A stretch of 64,000 bases of DNA from Bacteroides mediterraneensis (GTDB taxonomy: Bacteria > Bacteroidota > Bacteroidia > Bacteroidales > Bacteroidaceae): NCBI RefSeq assembly GCF_900128455.1, contig NZ_LT635783.1:3276546-3340545 (forward strand), read 5' to 3'. Positions 44,355 through 52,340 of this stretch are shown one piece after another. The notes under the pieces are model-generated. The model was not told the origin of the DNA. It saw nothing but the letters and a program-made list of their open reading frames with translations, and did no database searches. Numbering within the stretch: position 1 is the first letter of the stretch; the number at the start of each line of letters is the position of its first letter. The position numbers and the translations under genes were made by a program.

Positions 44355-45764
44355 ATGAGAAAGCATATCAGCTGTCTGATTTATGGTTGCCTGGCATTAA
44401 TGGGCTTACTGTCTTCCTGCGGTGAAGACCGTTCGGGAGAATATTATGCCTTGATTGCCACGAAAACCTGGATTTACGAGGTAATGCAGGAAAATTATCT
44501 TTTTTATGAAGATATTCCGGCAGAAGAAAAACTGGACTTTTTCAAAAAACCTGCGGAATTCCTGTCTTCTGCCGTTTCTTCCAAAGACCAGAAAAACGGC
44601 TATGTGTTCTCTCATGTAGATTCAGTATTGTCACGTGCCACCAGCACCTATCCTTGCTTCGGGCTAGAAGCCACTTTGGTACGTACGGAAAATGGGACGA
44701 ACGCCCTCAGAGTGTTGTACACCCAGCCAGACTCTCCTGCGGAAGAGGCCGGATTAAAACGAGGTGACTGGATTATTGCCATAGACAACAAAAAAGTATC
44801 TACCAGCGATTATGCCACTTATATCACTCGTCCTACCAAAGCCTACAGCTTCACATTAGGGAAATACAATCCTTATCCCGAAGAAGTGGATGATCCGGAA
44901 TTTAACTACATTGAATTTGACACGCTGGGCGTTGTACAAATGCCGGCACCTCGCTACGTAGAGGAAAAAGACGTGCTTAAAACAGGCATTGTATCTGCCG
45001 GAAGCCGTAAAGCCTTCTACATTTTATATAATGAATTCGATGAAAACACGGACCTGCTTAAAGAAGTGCTCACACAAATGAGCGGACAACAGTTTGACGA
45101 CATCATTCTCGATTTGCGATATAATCCGGGAGGCTATGTAAACACCTCACAACTGCTAAGTACGGCATTGGCTCCTTCCACGGCCATGGGACAACCGTTC
45201 CTGTACATGATTTACAACGATAAGCTCAACAAGACCGAAACTTTGAACTTTGATGCGAGCTTGTTGCCGGGCGGAAGCAGCCTGTCTTATCAGAACCTCT
45301 ATGTCATTACTTCTGAAAATACGGCCTCGGCTTCTGAAATCGTCATCAACTGTCTGAAACCTTACATGGAAGGACGCCTGTTCCAAGTAGGAACATCGAC
45401 CTATGGGAAAAATGTAGCCCAACAGCTGTTTACCAGTGCTGATTCTCCGGGAATTGAATTATGGCTTACCACAAGCTATCTAAGCAATTCCCAAGGATAT
45501 TATGAATACTTTCAGAACGGACTCTCGCCGGACTTTGAAATTGAGGAGAACTACGAAGAGGAACTCGGTGAGCTTGGCTCCACACAAGATCAGCTTTTGC
45601 AACCCGTACTTTATAAAATGGAAAATGGAAGCTTTCCGACCACCACGGAAGGGAATGACGAAACTACGACTTTACGTCAGAGCCGCACATACGGGAAAAT
45701 GCAGGTATTGGTTGACCCCATTGCCCAAAAGCCACACTACAACCGGATAAAACCCGCCAAGTAA
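44355..45764 (+). CDS. S41 family C-terminal processing peptidase, lipoprotein
   Basis: 469 residues. Lipoprotein signal (RKHISCLIYGCLALMGLLSSC), lipid cysteine near 22. An N-terminal helical domain includes WIYEVMQENYLFYEDIP. The PDZ domain is LRVLYTQPDSPAEEAGLKRGDWIIAIDNKKV. The peptidase core has DDIILDLRYNPGGYVNTSQLL, catalytic serine in ITSENTASASEIVINCL, and lysine in GTSTYGKNVAQQ. It is a periplasmic or surface Ser/Lys protease. The partner coiled-coil gene is ten bases upstream. Confidence 0.9.
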   Translation: MRKHISCLIYGCLALMGLLSSCGEDRSGEYYALIATKTWIYEVMQENYLFYEDIPAEEKLDFFKKPAEFLSSAVSSKDQKNGYVFSHVDSVLSRATSTYPCFGLEATLVRTENGTNALRVLYTQPDSPAEEAGLKRGDWIIAIDNKKVSTSDYATYITRPTKAYSFTLGKYNPYPEEVDDPEFNYIEFDTLGVVQMPAPRYVEEKDVLKTGIVSAGSRKAFYILYNEFDENTDLLKEVLTQMSGQQFDDIILDLRYNPGGYVNTSQLLSTALAPSTAMGQPFLYMIYNDKLNKTETLNFDASLLPGGSSLSYQNLYVITSENTASASEIVINCLKPYMEGRLFQVGTSTYGKNVAQQLFTSADSPGIELWLTTSYLSNSQGYYEYFQNGLSPDFEIEENYEEELGELGSTQDQLLQPVLYKMENGSFPTTTEGNDETTTLRQSRTYGKMQVLVDPIAQKPHYNRIKPAK

Positions 45765-45823
45765 CCCCTATGATACATTCCTGAAAAATAAAGCTAATTT
45801 ACCATTTCTTTTCAACAAAATGC

Positions 45824-45854
45824 TTTGACGATTTGTTGTAATGTCATACATTTG
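45824..45854 (+). promoter_or_regulatory. Promoter of the TolC-HlyD-ABC2 operon
   Basis: TTTG (45824-45827) and TACATTTG (45847-45854) are 19 bases apart, the standard Bacteroidota spacing. It supports the start at 45896 over an ATG at 45857, which would fall at the edge of transcription. Confidence 0.75.
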
Positions 45855-45895
45855 CAATGTTGCATAAGCAACCAAATATAAAGTCAGCATCAGCA

Positions 45896-47389
45896 ATGAA
45901 AAGGATTACAAGTTTACTCTTACTGCTCAGTACAATCCTCAGCAGTCACGCCCAGCAGATACTCACCCTGGACAGCTGCCGGGCACTTGCCCTGGCCAAT
46001 AACAAAGAGTTACGGATTTCGCAAGAAAAAGTGAATGCCGCCCACTATGAGAAAAAAGCCGCATTCACAAACTACCTGCCCAAAATTGACCTTACGGGAG
46101 GATACATGCGTACCCAAAAAGAAATCTCCCTGTTAAGTGACGCACAGAAACAAACCATCGGGAATTTGGGTACCAACGTGGGAGGACAGCTCCAACAAGG
46201 CATGCAATCGGCCGAATTCCAGGCAGCCATGCAACAGTTGGCCGCAGCCAATCCCGGTCTGGCGGCCGGACTGCAGGGACTCCTTCCGGGGGCTGTAGCC
46301 GGACTGACGGAAGGGCTGAACAGCATCGGTCAAAGTCTGGTAGATGCTTTCCATACGGATACCCGTAACCTGACCGTAGGAGCTGCTACGCTTACCCAGC
46401 CGATTTTCATGGGAGGCAAAATTATCGCCTACAACAAAATCACCAAATATGCCGAACGCCTGGCCGAATCGCAGCATGCCACGGGCATGCAGGATTTAAT
46501 CCTGCAAACAGATCAGGCTTACTGGCAAATCATTTCGCTTGTCAACAAGAAAAAACTGGCTGAGAACTTCCTGGAACTGGTACAGAAACTGGATTCGGAC
46601 GTAGATAAAATGATTGCGGAAGGAGTAGCAACCAAAGCCGACGGACTTAGCGTGAAAGTGAAGGTCAACGAAGCCGAGATGATGCTGACACAAGTGGACA
46701 ACGGACTGAGCTTATCGAAGATGCTGCTGTGCCAGCTTTGCGGTCTTCCGCTGGATACGGAATTCCAACTGGCTGACGAAAGCATGAAAGACCTGCCGCT
46801 TCCCAACACCTACACCGAAGCAAACGTCAGCACGGCTCTAAGCAACCGGGAAGAGCTGAAAAGTCTGGAACTGGCCTCGGAAATCTACCGCCAGAAAGTA
46901 AACATCGCCCGCTCCGAGTTCCTTCCATCGGTGGCCCTGACCGCCAATTATCTGGTAACCAACCCGTCGCTGGTAAACGGATTCGAAAACAAATTCCGCG
47001 GAATGTGGGCCGCAGGAGTCATCGTGAAAATCCCCATATTCCACTGGGGAGAAGGTATCTATAAGGTAAAGGCAGCCAAGGCAGAAGCCAATATCGCACG
47101 CTACAAGCTGGAAGACACCAAAGAAAAAGTAGAGCTGCAAGTCACACAAAACTCCTATAAAGTCAACGAATCGACCAAGAAACTGGCCATGGCCGAAAAG
47201 AATATGGAGAAAGCGGAAGAGAACCTACGCTATGCCAACCTGGGATTTAAGGAAGGGGTAATCCCTACCAGCAACGTACTGGAAGCACAGACGGCCTGGT
47301 TCTCTGCGCAAGCTGGAAAAATCGACGCACAGATAGACGTCAAAATGAGTGAACTTTATTTGAACAAATCAATGGGAATTTTAAAATAA
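45896..47389 (+). CDS. TolC-family outer membrane efflux protein
   Basis: 497 residues from ATG at 45896. The signal peptide is MKRITSLLLLLSTILSSHAQ. Two OEP repeats: the first begins LTLDSCRALALANNKELRISQEKV; the second begins NREELKSLELASEIYRQKVNIARSEFLPSVALTANYL. A Gly/Ala/Gln-rich insertion (about 85-145, with PGLAAGLQGLLPGAVAGL) sits in the first repeat, where other TolC proteins have short loops. It forms the outer-membrane channel of the exporter encoded by the next three genes. Confidence 0.9.
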   Translation: MKRITSLLLLLSTILSSHAQQILTLDSCRALALANNKELRISQEKVNAAHYEKKAAFTNYLPKIDLTGGYMRTQKEISLLSDAQKQTIGNLGTNVGGQLQQGMQSAEFQAAMQQLAAANPGLAAGLQGLLPGAVAGLTEGLNSIGQSLVDAFHTDTRNLTVGAATLTQPIFMGGKIIAYNKITKYAERLAESQHATGMQDLILQTDQAYWQIISLVNKKKLAENFLELVQKLDSDVDKMIAEGVATKADGLSVKVKVNEAEMMLTQVDNGLSLSKMLLCQLCGLPLDTEFQLADESMKDLPLPNTYTEANVSTALSNREELKSLELASEIYRQKVNIARSEFLPSVALTANYLVTNPSLVNGFENKFRGMWAAGVIVKIPIFHWGEGIYKVKAAKAEANIARYKLEDTKEKVELQVTQNSYKVNESTKKLAMAEKNMEKAEENLRYANLGFKEGVIPTSNVLEAQTAWFSAQAGKIDAQIDVKMSELYLNKSMGILK

Positions 47390-47398
47390 CACAACAAT

Positions 47399-48382
47399 AT
47401 GGAAAAGACGCAACGCAACAATATCATGCTGGCTTTCTTCACACTGTTAGCCGTGATTGTCATCGTGAGTATCATCGGATTCTTTACGCTAGGAAAAGGC
47501 CCTGAAATCATTCAGGGACAGGCGGAAGCGACGGAATACAGGGTATCCAGCAAGGTGCCGGGACGTGTTTTGAAATTCTTTGTCAGCGAAGGCGACAAAG
47601 TAAAGGCGGGAGATACGCTTGCCATTCTGGAAGCTCCCGATGTCATGGCCAAACTGTCGCAGGCTCAGGCAGCCGAACAAGCAGCTCAGGCACTGAACGA
47701 GAAAGCATTACGCGGTACCCGCAGCGAACAGCTGCAGGCTGCATACGAAATGTGGCAGAAAGCCAAAGCCGGACTCGAAATCGCCGAAAAATCCTACAAC
47801 CGTGTCAACCGCCTGTATGAAGAGGGAGTGATGACGGCACAGAAAAGAGATGAAGCCAAAGCGCAATATGAAGCGATGAAAGCTACCGAACGTGCGGCCA
47901 ACGCTCAATATACCATGGCCAAAAACGGAGCCCAGCGGGAAGACAAAGCCATGGCAGCCGCCCAAGTGGAACGTGCGAAAGGTGCCGTGGCCGAGGTTTC
48001 TTCTTACGTATCCGAGACCTTTCTGACAGCTTCTGCCGACGGAGAAATCTCAGAAATCTTCCCGAAAGTAGGAGAACTGGTAGGTACGGGTGCTCCCATC
48101 ATGAATGTGGCCCAGCTGGACGACATGTGGGTAACCTTCAACGTACGGGAAGACTTCCTGAAGGACTTCAGCGTAGGCAACAAGATAAAAGCCTACATTC
48201 CTGCCCTGGAAAAGGATGTGGAGTTCCAGGTGACCGTCATGAAGGATTTGGGAACCTATGCCGCTTGGAAGGCGACCAAAACTACGGGTCAGTTCGACCT
48301 GAAAACGTTTGAAGTAAAGGCAAAGCCCGTGCAGACCGTAGAAAACCTGCGTCCGGGAATGTCCGCCATCATTGAAAAGTAA
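47399..48382 (+). CDS. HlyD/EmrA-type membrane fusion protein
   Basis: 327 residues. One N-terminal membrane helix (NNIMLAFFTLLAVIVIVSIIGFFTL). The biotinyl-lipoyl-like half (VSSKVPGRVLKFFVSEGDKVKAGDTLAIL) is followed by a coiled-coil hairpin (about 75-180, AEQAAQALNEKALRGTRSEQ). The second half of the lipoyl fold is LTASADGEISEIFPKVGELVGTGAPIM. Links the inner-membrane permeases to the TolC protein. It lies nine bases after the TolC gene. Confidence 0.92.
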   Translation: MEKTQRNNIMLAFFTLLAVIVIVSIIGFFTLGKGPEIIQGQAEATEYRVSSKVPGRVLKFFVSEGDKVKAGDTLAILEAPDVMAKLSQAQAAEQAAQALNEKALRGTRSEQLQAAYEMWQKAKAGLEIAEKSYNRVNRLYEEGVMTAQKRDEAKAQYEAMKATERAANAQYTMAKNGAQREDKAMAAAQVERAKGAVAEVSSYVSETFLTASADGEISEIFPKVGELVGTGAPIMNVAQLDDMWVTFNVREDFLKDFSVGNKIKAYIPALEKDVEFQVTVMKDLGTYAAWKATKTTGQFDLKTFEVKAKPVQTVENLRPGMSAIIEK

Positions 48383-48390
48383 AAGTAACC

Positions 48391-49566
48391 ATGTCGAAAA
48401 CCACCTGTCAATGTTTTCTCAAGGTTGTACAGCGGGAGATTTTCCGCATAGCAACCAAGCCCATGTACCTGTTCTGCATGGTCATTGCCCCGTTGTTCTG
48501 TTTCCTGTTTTTCACGACACTGATGGGAAACGGACTGCCGACCAATCTGCCTGCAGGTGTGGTGGACCTCGACAACACTGCCACGACACGCAACATCATC
48601 CGCAATCTGGATGCTTTTCAGCAGACCCGGATTGTGGCACACTACCCAAGTGTGACGGAAGCACGGCAAGCGATACAACGAGGAGAAATTTACTCATTCT
48701 ATTACATTCCGGAAGGGACTACGGAAGCTGCACTTGCTCAAAGGCAGCCTAAAGTATCCTTCTATATCAACTATTCCTACCTGATAGCGGGTTCCTTGCT
48801 CTACAAGGACCAGCGGACCATGTCGGAACTGGCCTCGGCCGCCATCGGACAAGCCACGTTACTGGCCAAAGGTGCCACGGAAGACCAGGCATTGGCTTTC
48901 CTGCAACCGGTAGTAATTTCCACGCATGCCCTGAACAACCCTTGGTTGAACTACTCTGTGTACCTCTGTAACACACTGTTCCCGGGCATTCTGATGCTGC
49001 TGATTTTCCTGACAACGGTCTATACCATCGGCACGGAAATCAAAGAAAATACCTCCAAGGAACTGATGCAGCTGGCAGATAATTCCATTGTGACGGCACT
49101 GACGGGAAAACTGTTTCCGCAGACCCTCATTTTCTTCATCATGGCTACTTTCTACAATGTATACCTGTACGGCTTCCTGCATTATCCCTGCCACAGCGGA
49201 ATCATTCCGATGCTGCTGGCCGGACTGTTGCTGGTGCTTGCTTCGCAAGCCTTCGGGGTCTTCCTGTTCGGACTGTTCGGGTCATTGCGTCTGGCCTTGA
49301 GTGCAGCTTCCCTATGGGGAGTCATCTCCTTCTCCATCTCCGGATTCACCTTTCCGGTAATGGCCATGCACCCTACCTTGCAAGCTTTGTCCGTATTGTT
49401 CCCTTTACGGCACTATTTCCTGATATACGTCAATCTGGCATTGAACGGCTATCCGGTTATTTATGCCTGGCATGCGGTGATAGCCTTGCTGCTGTTCATG
49501 CTGCTACCTTTCTTTATTCTAAAGAAACTACGTACAGCCATGCTCCATTACGTCTACCTACCTTAA
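48391..49566 (+). CDS. ABC-2 type permease, YhhJ/YbhS-like (first of pair)
   Basis: 391 residues. One N-terminal membrane helix (PMYLFCMVIAPLFCFLFFTTL). A periplasmic domain covers about 45-190. Five C-terminal helices include LFPGILMLLIFLTTVYTIGTE and GVISFSISGFTFPVMAM, the ABC2_membrane_3 pattern. No ATP-binding gene is found next to it. Eight bases after the fusion protein gene. Confidence 0.88.
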   Translation: MSKTTCQCFLKVVQREIFRIATKPMYLFCMVIAPLFCFLFFTTLMGNGLPTNLPAGVVDLDNTATTRNIIRNLDAFQQTRIVAHYPSVTEARQAIQRGEIYSFYYIPEGTTEAALAQRQPKVSFYINYSYLIAGSLLYKDQRTMSELASAAIGQATLLAKGATEDQALAFLQPVVISTHALNNPWLNYSVYLCNTLFPGILMLLIFLTTVYTIGTEIKENTSKELMQLADNSIVTALTGKLFPQTLIFFIMATFYNVYLYGFLHYPCHSGIIPMLLAGLLLVLASQAFGVFLFGLFGSLRLALSAASLWGVISFSISGFTFPVMAMHPTLQALSVLFPLRHYFLIYVNLALNGYPVIYAWHAVIALLLFMLLPFFILKKLRTAMLHYVYLP

Positions 49567-49578
49567 CACATTGCATTC

Positions 49579-50841
49579 ATGAAAAAAGAATCATTGAAAC
49601 AAACCATACGACAAGGCTTTGCTGGACTCTTCCATATTTGCGCGCAAGAGCTGAAAGCGGTCTTCAAGGATCAAGGGGTACTGATTTTCTTCCTGCTTGT
49701 TCCTTTGGCTTATCCATTGGTATATGCTTTTATCTATACGAATGAAGTGGTCCGTGAAGTACCGACTGCTGTAATTGACAACAGCAATACAGCCCTCAGC
49801 CGGGAGTTCATCCGTTCGGTTGACGCAAGTGCCGATGTGCACATCCAGTCCCATTGTGCGGATATGGAGGAAGGAAAGGCACTCTTGAAAGAAACAAAAG
49901 TATATGGTATCATCTACATTCCGGAAAGCTTCAGCAAAGACATCTCCTCCGGAAAGCAAACCACCGTGAGTGTGTATTGTGACATGAGTGGAATGTTATA
50001 TTATAAAGCTTTGGTATTGGCCAGTACCAATGCCTCACTGGCACTCAACAAACAGATTCAGATAAAACGTCTGGGAAACACCACCGAACGGCAGGATGAA
50101 ATCAGCACGGCTCCCATTGAATACGAAGACATCTCCTTATTCAACCCGCAAGATGGATTTGCCAGCTTCCTGATTCCAGCCGTACTGATACTTATCATAC
50201 AACAGACCCTTTTGCTTGGCATCGGACTTTCTGCCGGAACCGCCCGTGAGAGCAACCGTTTTCGGGATTTGGTCCCAATCAGCCGGCAATATCAGGGGAC
50301 ACTGCGCATTGTCGGCGGAAAATCACTGGCGTATTTTCTTATATACGTCCTGATCACCGCCTACGTGCTATGCTTGGTTCCCAAGATGTTCTCTTTGGTT
50401 CAAATCGCCCAGCCAGCCACCCTATTGGCTTTTGCCGTCCCCTACATTCTGGCCTGTATCTTCTTCGCGATGACCTGTTCCATTTTCATCCATCACAGAG
50501 AATCGTGCATGATGATTTATGTGTTTACCTCCGTGCCTTTGCTGTTCATCTCAGGTATTTCCTGGCCGGGAGCTGCTGTTCCGACATTCTGGAAGATTTT
50601 CTCTTATCTGTTCCCTTCCACATTCGGCATCAACGGATTTGTACGCATCAACAACATGGGGGCAACTCTCCCTGAAGTCCTCTTTGAATACAAAGCGCTC
50701 TGGATACAGACCCTCGTCTACTTCTTTACCACCTGCATGGTCTATCGCCGGCAAATCATCCTAAGCCGCCGGCATGCCATGGAACGCTTGCGTATGTTTA
50801 AACTTCGTAAGCTTGCAAAAAAGAGTTCACACGAACTTTAA
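49579..50841 (+). CDS. ABC-2 type permease (second of pair)
   Basis: 420 residues with the same layout: N-terminal helix (DQGVLIFFLLVPLAYPLVYAF), a periplasmic domain with VREVPTAVIDNSNTALSREFIR, and five C-terminal helices ending with VPLLFISGISWPGAAVP and a basic tail (RLRMFKLRKLAKKSS). Paralogue of the upstream permease; the two probably form a heterodimer. Last gene of the operon, followed by a hairpin. Confidence 0.88.
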   Translation: MKKESLKQTIRQGFAGLFHICAQELKAVFKDQGVLIFFLLVPLAYPLVYAFIYTNEVVREVPTAVIDNSNTALSREFIRSVDASADVHIQSHCADMEEGKALLKETKVYGIIYIPESFSKDISSGKQTTVSVYCDMSGMLYYKALVLASTNASLALNKQIQIKRLGNTTERQDEISTAPIEYEDISLFNPQDGFASFLIPAVLILIIQQTLLLGIGLSAGTARESNRFRDLVPISRQYQGTLRIVGGKSLAYFLIYVLITAYVLCLVPKMFSLVQIAQPATLLAFAVPYILACIFFAMTCSIFIHHRESCMMIYVFTSVPLLFISGISWPGAAVPTFWKIFSYLFPSTFGINGFVRINNMGATLPEVLFEYKALWIQTLVYFFTTCMVYRRQIILSRRHAMERLRMFKLRKLAKKSSHEL

Positions 50842-50859
50842 ATAAATAATCCAAAGACT

Positions 50860-50908
50860 ATTATCCGGTTCTGTATTTCATACAAAGCCGGATAATTTAT
50901 CTTTATTA
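50860..50908 (+). terminator. Terminator of the exporter operon
   Basis: ATTATCCGG (50860-50868) pairs with CCGGATAAT (50888-50896), with a nested TGTAT/ATACA stem. It is followed by TTATCTTTATT, a weak T tract. Confidence 0.6.
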
Positions 50909-50943
50909 ACGTCTGAACACAGGTGAATACCCTAGAATACTTG

Positions 50944-50951
50944 TAGCTTTG
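50944..50951 (+). promoter_or_regulatory. -7 box for the TonB-like gene
   Basis: TAGCTTTG, consensus match, 21 bases before the ATG at 50973. A TTG start at 50949 would lie inside the box. Confidence 0.5.
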
Positions 50952-50972
50952 CGGATATTTATAAACGAAGTT

Positions 50973-52316
50973 ATGAAGCACCTCATTTATATACTTATTG
51001 GATTCACTTTCTTTCAAACCACAGCCCTCTCCCTGAAGGCTTCTTCTCTAGAAGAAAAGAAACAACTTTTCCGCATCACCGTACTCAATACAGGAGGGGA
51101 TCCGCAGCAGGGCATCATCCTGAGAGTTGTAGGATACAGCAATGAATACGTCAGCGATGAGCAAGGGTTGATTGAGTTTGAACAATCCGCCGATAAAAAT
51201 TATGCCCGTACGGCCAATTTTTATCTTCCAACGGACAAAAACAAGTCGCTTAAATCCTTACGGCTGGATGAAGCGGCACAAGACACGATTATCCGCATAG
51301 ACCGCCCGGAGGATTTGGTGAAATTCAAACAAAGTGGAAGGACGTTTCAGGCAAAAGGGATACTGAAAGAAGGAGGGAGACCTGTTCCACATGCAGAAAT
51401 CAGTGTGCAAGGCACAGGCAGACATTCTTTTTCTGATAAAAATGGGGAGTTTACCATTGAAGCAGACTACAGTCATCTGATCATGGTCAGAGCGGAAAGT
51501 ATGGAAAACAAATACCTGGACAGCGAAGCTTTCCTGCAGCAGCCTGACCGCCCACTGGAAATACGTATGGTAAAAAAAGGGGCCGACCGGGTTTATCATG
51601 TGGTGGAAAAGATGCCGGAGTATCCCGGAGGGATGAAAGCCTTTTTCAACTATATCAAACGAAAGGCCCATACTTCCGAACTGGCAGAAAAGACCCAAAA
51701 GGAAGGGGCTGTCATGATACAGTTTGTCGTGGAAAAGGACGGAAGCATTACTTCTCCCAGCATCGTGAGAGGCTTGGACGCCCGACTGGATACGGCAGCA
51801 TTGGATGCAATCATGGTCATGCCTGATTGGATTCCGGCACAAGACCACGGCATTTCGGTACGCTGTAAGTATTCCGTACCGGTACCCTTCAAGCGTCCTC
51901 AACCTGTGAAGCCTGCTCCGGTTGCCCCCAAAGCACCTCAGCAATCCACATCCGTAAAAGACAGCATGCTGGTTCAGCCGATTCCGACAGATTCACTCAA
52001 GCAGGATACAATGCTTCTGGCAACGCCGAAGACACCAGTGGATTCCTTATTGACAGACTCACTGAAAAAGGATACCACCCTGGTAGTTCCGGCAGACAGC
52101 CTCCTGCTCAAGCAGGCTACTCCCTCGAAAACTCCTTCGGAAGCTGTAGAAGTGAAGCCAAAGAAGCGCAACTTCCTGGTACGGTTTTTCCGCTGGCTAT
52201 TCGGAATAAAGGATAAAGAAACTACAGAAAAGGAGGAAAAGGAGCCAAAGGAAGCGCAGGAAGTACAGGAGACCTTGGAGCCGGAACCCGCTCCTCCGAT
52301 TACAGAAGAAAAATAA
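50973..52316 (+). CDS. TonB C-terminal domain protein with carboxypeptidase-like repeats
   Basis: 447 residues from ATG at 50973. Signal peptide MKHLIYILIGFTFFQTTALS. Two beta-sandwich-like segments: about 30-90, and about 120-190 with GRTFQAKGILKEGGRPVPHAEI (CarboxypepD_reg-like). The TonB_C domain follows: YHVVEKMPEYPGGMKAFFNYI, then GAVMIQFVVEKDGSI and GLDARLDTAALDAIMVMPDWIPA. The last 120 residues are Pro/Ser/Thr-rich with three DSL-type repeats and end in an acidic, Glu-rich tail. Unlike a true TonB it has a signal peptide instead of an anchor and carries the TonB domain in the middle. Confidence 0.78.
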   Translation: MKHLIYILIGFTFFQTTALSLKASSLEEKKQLFRITVLNTGGDPQQGIILRVVGYSNEYVSDEQGLIEFEQSADKNYARTANFYLPTDKNKSLKSLRLDEAAQDTIIRIDRPEDLVKFKQSGRTFQAKGILKEGGRPVPHAEISVQGTGRHSFSDKNGEFTIEADYSHLIMVRAESMENKYLDSEAFLQQPDRPLEIRMVKKGADRVYHVVEKMPEYPGGMKAFFNYIKRKAHTSELAEKTQKEGAVMIQFVVEKDGSITSPSIVRGLDARLDTAALDAIMVMPDWIPAQDHGISVRCKYSVPVPFKRPQPVKPAPVAPKAPQQSTSVKDSMLVQPIPTDSLKQDTMLLATPKTPVDSLLTDSLKKDTTLVVPADSLLLKQATPSKTPSEAVEVKPKKRNFLVRFFRWLFGIKDKETTEKEEKEPKEAQEVQETLEPEPAPPITEEK

Positions 52317-52340
52317 ATGTAAAACAAAAATAAGACAGTC

